DNA of 8,517 bases from an uncultured Bacilli bacterium. Its GTDB lineage: Bacteria > Bacillota_I > Bacilli_A > RF39 > UBA660. Under the pieces are notes generated by a model. The model saw only the letters and a program-made list of their open reading frames with translations. It did no database searches and had not been told where the DNA came from. The translations under genes were made by a program, and so were the position numbers. Location: contig CALVJI010000051.1 of NCBI GenBank assembly GCA_944332105.1, positions 1 through 8,517 on the forward strand, written 5' to 3'. Positions 5,663-8,517 of the stretch are shown piece by piece (the first letter of the stretch is position 1; every line of letters starts with the position of its first letter).

Positions 5663-6631
5663 ATGAGAAAAAAGAAAAAAATCCGTTTAAAAAAGCAAGC
5701 ATATTACCTACTAGCAGGCATTGTCGTTTTAATTGTCGCGATTATTTTAGGAATAAATTTTTATAACGATTATCAATATCGTAAAACAGATGAATATAAG
5801 TTAACGAATATAGGCTACAGTTTAGAAGATACAAATCTTTTACTAGATACTCTTTCTAAAGAAACGATCGACTCATTAATAAATACTGAAAAAAATGAGA
5901 CTATTGTAGGTTTAGTTAAAGAAAAATACTTTATGGAAAAAAACTTAGACCGTTATTTATCCTATATTGAAGAAGAGGAAGAAGAAAATCTAACCGACGT
6001 GGTCGCGATTGTTAATGTAAATGCCGATCACAAATGGTATGAAGAAGAATTTCAAACTGATACTTCCTTAAATGAATTAATGAATGTCAACAAATTCTAT
6101 GCTTTAAGTGAAGAATATACCCCAGAAAATTTAGTTTCAATTCCCTTACAATATTCATATGGCGAGCAAGGTTCAAACAAACTAATCGATTATGCCTATG
6201 AAAAATTTATTGATATGTGGCAAGCTGCTCATGATGAAGGATATTATTTAATGGTGGAATCAAGTTACCGAGATTATGCATCTCAAAAAGAAATTTATGA
6301 TAGTAGAAAAGCAAGTCAAGGCGAAAAAAAAGCTGATGAAACAGCTGCCCGTCCAGGACATTCTGAACATCAAACCGGTCTTGTTATTGATATGACAAGT
6401 ACCACAGCTCCCCTAGGAACTGAATTTGGTGATAGTGAAGAATATCTTTGGTTAAAAGAACATGCTCACGAATATGGTTTTATTGAAAGATATCCAGAAG
6501 GAAAAACCTATTTAACCGGATATAGTCCTGAATCTTGGCACTGGCGTTATGTAGGAGTGGAAGCTGCAGCTGTTATCCATGAAGAAAATATTACATACGA
6601 TGAATATTATGCATATTATATAGCCAAATAA
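5663..6631 (+). CDS. VanY-type D-alanyl-D-alanine carboxypeptidase (M15B), membrane-anchored
   Basis: 322 aa. A lysine-rich N-terminus (3-11) is followed by a membrane segment (about 14-32), giving an extracytoplasmic enzyme. Residues 35-160 are a charged linker region with an acidic run (EEEEEE, 103-108). The catalytic domain covers about 160-322: SSYRDYASQ (200-208), GHSEHQTGLVIDM (232-244) as the SxHxxGxxxD zinc motif with His236 and Asp243, and ESWHWRYVG (290-298) with Glu290 as general base and His293 as third ligand. All catalytic residues are present. The family removes the terminal D-Ala from peptidoglycan stem peptides. No vanRS, vanH, vanA or vanX genes are seen nearby, so this is more likely a housekeeping wall-trimming enzyme than part of a resistance cluster. 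AGGAAGTG supports the start. Confidence 0.94.
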   Translation: MRKKKKIRLKKQAYYLLAGIVVLIVAIILGINFYNDYQYRKTDEYKLTNIGYSLEDTNLLLDTLSKETIDSLINTEKNETIVGLVKEKYFMEKNLDRYLSYIEEEEEENLTDVVAIVNVNADHKWYEEEFQTDTSLNELMNVNKFYALSEEYTPENLVSIPLQYSYGEQGSNKLIDYAYEKFIDMWQAAHDEGYYLMVESSYRDYASQKEIYDSRKASQGEKKADETAARPGHSEHQTGLVIDMTSTTAPLGTEFGDSEEYLWLKEHAHEYGFIERYPEGKTYLTGYSPESWHWRYVGVEAAAVIHEENITYDEYYAYYIAK

Positions 6632-6660
6632 AAGATTGTTCAGTTAGGAGCAATCTTTTT
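6631..6660. terminator. Bidirectional terminator between the VanY-type and C39-like genes
   Basis: AAAGATTGTTC (6631-6641) pairs with GAGCAATCTTT (6648-6658; one G-T) around AGTTAG and continues into Ts. Leftward the complement ends in TTTTA. It sits directly at the VanY-type stop and 13 nt past the end of the convergent gene. Confidence 0.8.
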
Positions 6661-6673
6661 AAAATTCACTAAA

Positions 6674-7294
6674 TCAAAAACTTTTTTTCTTTTTTACTAC
6701 AATAAAAGGTTGTATTTGATTTTTCTTTTTTAAACATAAGACATCTCGCCACATTGAAAAAAATTTATATGCAGATAAATAATGATATCCATCCACATAA
6801 TCATCCGTATCATCTGCACTATCAGCTAAAATAAGAATATCTTTTTTAAAATCATTTCCTTTAGAACGCCTATCATAACCAATAATTATTTGATAATGTC
6901 CTCCATAGTAAAAACTTTCTACTAAAATAGGATATCCCGACCTTAAATTTTCTATCACAAAATCTCGAAAAGAAAAAAACTCTAAAAAAATATATCCGTC
7001 TTGATTTCTTTTTCGAGTTAAACTGCTATCTATTTCATACTTTTTTTTCTTAAAGAATCTCACAATATTTGCTATTTCCGTTCCCTTTTTTTTATTGGAT
7101 TTTAGCTCTTTTTTTAACTTTTCTTCTGTTAGCACTTTATCCTTATAATATTCTAAAATCATTTGTACACATACTGGCCCGCATGTATAGTTTTCCGTTT
7201 GCTGAAAAGTTTTAAATTTTTTTAATAAAGTGAGTTCCTCATCGCTTTCTAAATGGAAAAAATCATAAGAATAGTAATATGCTCTTTTAGGCAT
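6674..7294 (-). CDS. C39-like papain-fold cysteine peptidase domain protein
   Basis: 206 aa. QTENYTCGPVCVQMILEYY (32-50) gives the oxyanion Gln32 and nucleophile Cys38 in the CGP context of C39 peptidases. GGHYQIIIGYD (131-141) supplies His133, and LADSADDTD (156-164) the Asp158 after it, completing the triad. No signal peptide, membrane segment or ABC-transporter domain is present, so it is not a bacteriocin exporter peptidase. It is a standalone C39-like protein of unknown substrate, apparently cytosolic. The C-terminus is very lysine-rich (KKKKSF). GAGGGG close upstream supports the start. It follows the HAD gene by 25 nt in the same direction and is probably co-transcribed from the HAD promoter; it shares a terminator with the convergent VanY-type gene. 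Confidence 0.8.
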   Translation of the reverse strand: MPKRAYYYSYDFFHLESDEELTLLKKFKTFQQTENYTCGPVCVQMILEYYKDKVLTEEKLKKELKSNKKKGTEIANIVRFFKKKKYEIDSSLTRKRNQDGYIFLEFFSFRDFVIENLRSGYPILVESFYYGGHYQIIIGYDRRSKGNDFKKDILILADSADDTDDYVDGYHYLSAYKFFSMWRDVLCLKKKNQIQPFIVVKKKKSF

Positions 7295-7319
7295 AAACCC
7301 CTCTTTTCTAATGATGCTT

Positions 7320-7805
7320 CTATTTTAGAAAACTACTGATATGAACAGTGGAAAAATCTGAATTTTCCATAATATGGTTTAATACATCAACCGTATCATC
7401 AATCATTACAAAATATTTTGCATCTAATAAAGGATATTGCTTAGCTATTCTTTTTATGATATCTAATTTATCAGCATGTTCATATACTTCATAAATATTT
7501 TCCGGTAAAATTTGATAGTGTGTAACTAAAAAGCGTATTTTTTGCTCTTTTTCTACTTCATTCATCACTTTAGTAGCCACATAAACACGACTACGATCTT
7601 TATCCTTCAAAAAATCCTGAAATGTTTTAAAAGGCTTCTTATCCTTGTAAAAATCACTTTCATATAATGCCTTAGCCCAAGCTTCATCATTTAATTCATA
7701 ATGATTATATTCACCATATTCTATTGGTGCCAAAACACCATCCACATCAAAAATATAAACTGTAGTAGGATTTTCAAATAATTCTTTTATTTTACTCTTT
7801 GCCAT
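7320..7805 (-). CDS. Small HAD-superfamily hydrolase
   Basis: 161 aa. Motif I is YIFDVDGVLAP with Asp20 as nucleophile and Asp22 as acid/base. Thr78 (VATK) fits motif II, Lys113 (ADKLDIIKR) motif III, and MIDDTVD with Asp136/Asp137 motif IV. The layout suits a cytoplasmic phosphatase. The insert between motifs I and II (residues 25-72) is helical-looking and would form the cap; the substrate is unknown. ATG 7805 was chosen because AAAGGA lies 9 nt upstream; the in-frame TTG 18 nt upstream overlaps that site. It is the first gene of a two-gene unit with the C39-like gene, behind an extended -10 promoter. Confidence 0.85.
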   Translation of the reverse strand: MAKSKIKELFENPTTVYIFDVDGVLAPIEYGEYNHYELNDEAWAKALYESDFYKDKKPFKTFQDFLKDKDRSRVYVATKVMNEVEKEQKIRFLVTHYQILPENIYEVYEHADKLDIIKRIAKQYPLLDAKYFVMIDDTVDVLNHIMENSDFSTVHISSFLK

Positions 7806-7833
7806 AGTATCAATTCCTTTCAATTACAAAATT

Positions 7834-7862
7834 ATTATACCATCCATTTAAATGAGAGTAAA
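7834..7862 (-). promoter_or_regulatory. Promoter of the HAD-C39 operon
   Basis: Minus-strand TGGTATAAT (extended -10, hexamer 7839-7834) with TTTACT (7862-7857) 17 nt upstream. Confidence 0.65.
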
Positions 7863-7890
7863 TTAAATTACTTTTAATATTTCATAATAC

Positions 7891-7917
7891 AAAAAAAGCC
7901 CTTAAATTGAAGGCTTT
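7891..7917 (-). terminator. Intrinsic terminator facing left
   Basis: AAAGCC (7895-7900) pairs with GGCTTT (7912-7917). On the minus strand this ends in seven Ts; rightward the T-run is interrupted. No annotated gene ends here, so it implies a leftward transcript from 7920-8000. Confidence 0.6.
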
Positions 7918-7940
7918 CTTGTTTTCTTAAATATGGCTTG

Positions 7941-7960
7941 AGGGGTTAGATACTTAACCC
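7941..7960. repeat. Perfect GC-rich hairpin
   Basis: GGGGTTA, 6-nt loop, TAACCCC. No T-tract follows on either strand, so it is a structural element rather than a terminator. It stands out in AT-rich surroundings. Confidence 0.6.
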
Positions 7961-8019
7961 CAGATTAAGTAAGTACCATCATCTCAGTACAGTAAGAATA
8001 TATCATACATTTTTGCAAT

Positions 8020-8104
8020 AGCGAACAATTTTTTAACAATATTCTAACATTAATATAACAAATTTTGCTATAAAATTTCGTTAATAAATATATAGCTGTT
8101 CGCT
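8020..8104. repeat. Inverted repeat enclosing AACA motifs phased at 11 bp
   Basis: AGCGAACA (8020-8027) and TGTTCGCT (8097-8104) are perfect 8-bp inverted arms 69 bp apart. AACA recurs at 8024, 8035, 8046 and 8057, exactly 11 bp apart; the last three are TAACA. The right arm abuts the -35 of the peptide promoter. It may be a protein-binding or curved-DNA element. The gap from 7918 to 8103 holds no other gene I can support. Confidence 0.45.
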
Positions 8105-8132
8105 TGTTTTTTAATACATTCAATAGTATACT
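8104..8132 (+). promoter_or_regulatory. Promoter of the hydrophobic-peptide mRNA
   Basis: TTGTTT (8104-8109), exactly 17 nt, TATACT (8127-8132). The predicted start is near 8139-8140, so the mRNA would begin at or just before GGGAAACTTAACT. Confidence 0.65.
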
Positions 8133-8196
8133 TTTTACAGGGAAACTTAACTGTTGAGTACTTGCCAACTTCTTATGGGAAGGAGGCTTGATAGTT

Positions 8197-8286
8197 ATGA
8201 AGAAAAAAGATTTACTAATCTCATTTCTGATACTAATTATCATTTTATTAATAGTTTCTTTAATGATTCTGTGTATAAAAAAATAG
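8197..8286 (+). CDS. 29-aa hydrophobic peptide, putative type I toxin
   Basis: The frame starts MKKKDLLISF and ends SLMILCIKK. Nearly all of residues 6-27 are Ile, Leu, Val, Phe, Met or Ser, flanked by lysines, so it is a single membrane span with little else. AAGGAGG lies 10 nt before the ATG and a 17-nt-spaced promoter lies upstream. The predicted mRNA (about 8139-8370) has a leader of about 58 nt complementary to its own 3' end, and a convergent antisense transcript overlaps its 3' part. Small single-span peptides with this gene layout are typical of type I toxins of low-GC Gram-positives (TxpA, BsrG, Fst groups), but the sequence does not match one I recognise. Toxicity is inferred. A small membrane peptide with another role, such as a regulatory subunit, is the main alternative. 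Confidence 0.6.
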   Translation: MKKKDLLISFLILIIILLIVSLMILCIKK

Positions 8287-8313
8287 TACTCAATCTGCAA
8301 TAGATTAAGTACT
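8277..8313 (-). terminator. Terminator of the antisense RNA
   Basis: AGTACT-C-AATCT (8285-8296) pairs with AGATT-A-AGTACT (8302-8313), with one mismatch and a 5-nt loop. On the minus strand A and seven Ts follow. The peptide's TAG stop overlaps the stem. Confidence 0.7.
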
Positions 8314-8332
8314 GAACCAATTATTTAAGGTA

Positions 8333-8376
8333 AGTACTCAACTTGGCAAAGTTAAGTATTTTCCTTTTTTATTTTA
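8333..8376 (+). terminator. Terminator of the peptide mRNA
   Basis: AGTACT-C-AACT (8333-8343) pairs with AGTT-A-AGTATT (8350-8360) around TGGCAA, followed by TTCCTTTTTTATTTT. It has the same design, including the C/A mismatch, as the hairpin 48 nt upstream that ends the opposite transcript. Confidence 0.65.
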
Positions 8377-8398
8377 TGCAAGTTTCCTTAACATATTC

Positions 8399-8427
8399 AT
8401 AATAACATAAAAAAGAACTTTTGACAA
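8399..8427 (-). promoter_or_regulatory. Antisense promoter
   Basis: TTGTCA-N17-TATTAT, 5 of 6 matches in both hexamers. The -35 overlaps the stem and loop of the terminator of the partial gene to the right. Confidence 0.6.
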
Positions 8428-8433
8428 GTTCTA
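8405..8433 (-). terminator. Terminator of the right-edge gene
   Basis: On the minus strand AGAACTT pairs perfectly with AAGTTCT around GTCAA (8431-8413), followed by six Ts. It lies directly after the TAA of the partial gene. Confidence 0.7.
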
Positions 8434-8434
8434 T

Positions 8435-8517
8435 TTATAAATTGTTCATTAAAATATCGATATCCCGTTTAGATATAAATTTAAATTTGGATATCCCGAA
8501 ATAAAGATGCCCATATA
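8435..8517 (-). CDS. C-terminal end of a leftward gene, cut by the right edge
   Basis: 26 codons are open from the edge to a TAA at 8437-8435. They begin YGHLYFGISKFKF and end DIDILMNNL, which has a protein-like composition. A perfect intrinsic terminator begins a few bases after the stop, which is the main support. The stretch is too short to name a family. Two GATATCCCG copies in this region fall in different reading frames of the gene, so they are not a protein repeat. Confidence 0.45.
   Translation of the reverse strand, partial: YGHLYFGISKFKFISKRDIDILMNNL

Larger units (their letters stand above)
7891..7990 (-). ncRNA. Candidate small leftward RNA, about 100 nt
   Basis: A minus-strand extended -10 (TGATATATT, 8005-7997; weak -35) would start transcription near 7990. 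The RNA would contain the perfect stem GGGGTTA/TAACCCC (7941-7960) and end at the T7 terminator. No coding frame of note lies inside. It holds TCAAGCC and ACTTAATCT, complementary to segments of the hydrophobic-peptide mRNA (8185-8191 and 8302-8310). A regulatory RNA is inferred only. Confidence 0.3.
8277..8392 (-). ncRNA. Candidate antisense antitoxin RNA, about 115 nt
   Basis: The minus-strand promoter TTGTCA (8427-8422), 17 nt, TATTAT (8404-8399) predicts a start near 8392. The transcript would run through 8364-8329, complementary to the end of the peptide mRNA, and stop at the hairpin 8313-8285 followed by seven Ts (8283-8277). No coding frame is evident inside. The segment copying 8364-8329 also resembles the 5' leader of the peptide mRNA. 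Role as an RNA antitoxin is inferred from geometry. Confidence 0.5.

Noticed and set aside
5663..6631. VanY-type gene as part of a vancomycin-resistance cluster
   Set aside because: No vanRS, vanH, ligase or vanX neighbours; M15B carboxypeptidases are common housekeeping wall enzymes.
7965..8300. 111-codon open frame on the minus strand through the hydrophobic-peptide region
   Set aside because: No ribosome binding site, low-complexity Ile/Lys/Phe composition, antisense to the peptide gene, and crossed by promoters and hairpins that explain the sequence better.
8459..8498. GATATCCCG direct repeat, two copies 31 bp apart
   Set aside because: Only two copies, both inside a probable coding end; not enough for iterons or CRISPR. 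No CRISPR array occurs in the window.
1..8517. Insertion sequence, prophage or tRNA gene
   Set aside because: No transposase, integrase, phage structural gene, tRNA cloverleaf or flanking target-site duplication was found on either strand.

Overview
The window is AT-rich bacterial DNA with compact, short-gapped genes, strong AAGGAGG-type ribosome binding sites and sigma-A-like promoters. TGA is used as a stop (hxlR, the metallo-beta-lactamase-like gene and the Nudix gene all end in TGA), so this is not a Mycoplasma/Spiroplasma-type code. Together with the protein families (class M sirtuin, HxlR regulator, VanY-type carboxypeptidase), this suggests a low-GC Bacillota, possibly a gut Bacilli/Erysipelotrichia-like lineage. 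The rank below phylum is inference.

Positions 1-3497 are read leftward. A Nudix hydrolase (3072-3488) and a metallo-beta-lactamase-fold-like protein with altered metal motifs (2134-2937) come first. A terminator separates them from a three-gene operon with overlapping ends: an HxlR-family regulator with a single N-terminal cysteine, a macrodomain ADP-ribosylhydrolase and a SirTM-type (class M) sirtuin. This is a reversible protein ADP-ribosylation module, here without the lipoyl-carrier protein and lipoate ligase genes that accompany it in staphylococci and streptococci. TACT/AGTA repeats occur before both hxlR and the MBL-like gene, so the two units may share a regulator.

Positions 3539-6660 hold cell-envelope genes read rightward: a DUF1287 (NlpC/P60-like) membrane-anchored protein, a membrane-anchored XRE regulator, and a VanY-type D,D-carboxypeptidase. 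Two small leftward genes (a 39-aa basic protein and an unrecognised 119-aa protein) lie between the XRE and VanY genes. Positions 6674-7823 are a leftward pair: a C39-like cysteine peptidase and a small HAD phosphatase.

The right end (7890-8430) has no conventional gene but is highly structured. It encodes a 29-aa, almost entirely hydrophobic peptide with a perfect ribosome binding site and promoter. A convergent antisense promoter lies beyond it, with paired hairpins acting as terminators on opposite strands. The first 27 nt of the predicted peptide mRNA are complementary to its own 3' end. This is the architecture of a type I toxin-antitoxin locus, and I do not recognise the peptide family. 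A partial leftward gene enters at the right edge (8435-8517), and the start of another probably leaves at the left edge.

In several gaps a terminator hairpin for one gene overlaps the promoter of the next. This recurs three times and may be a local genome-compaction habit.
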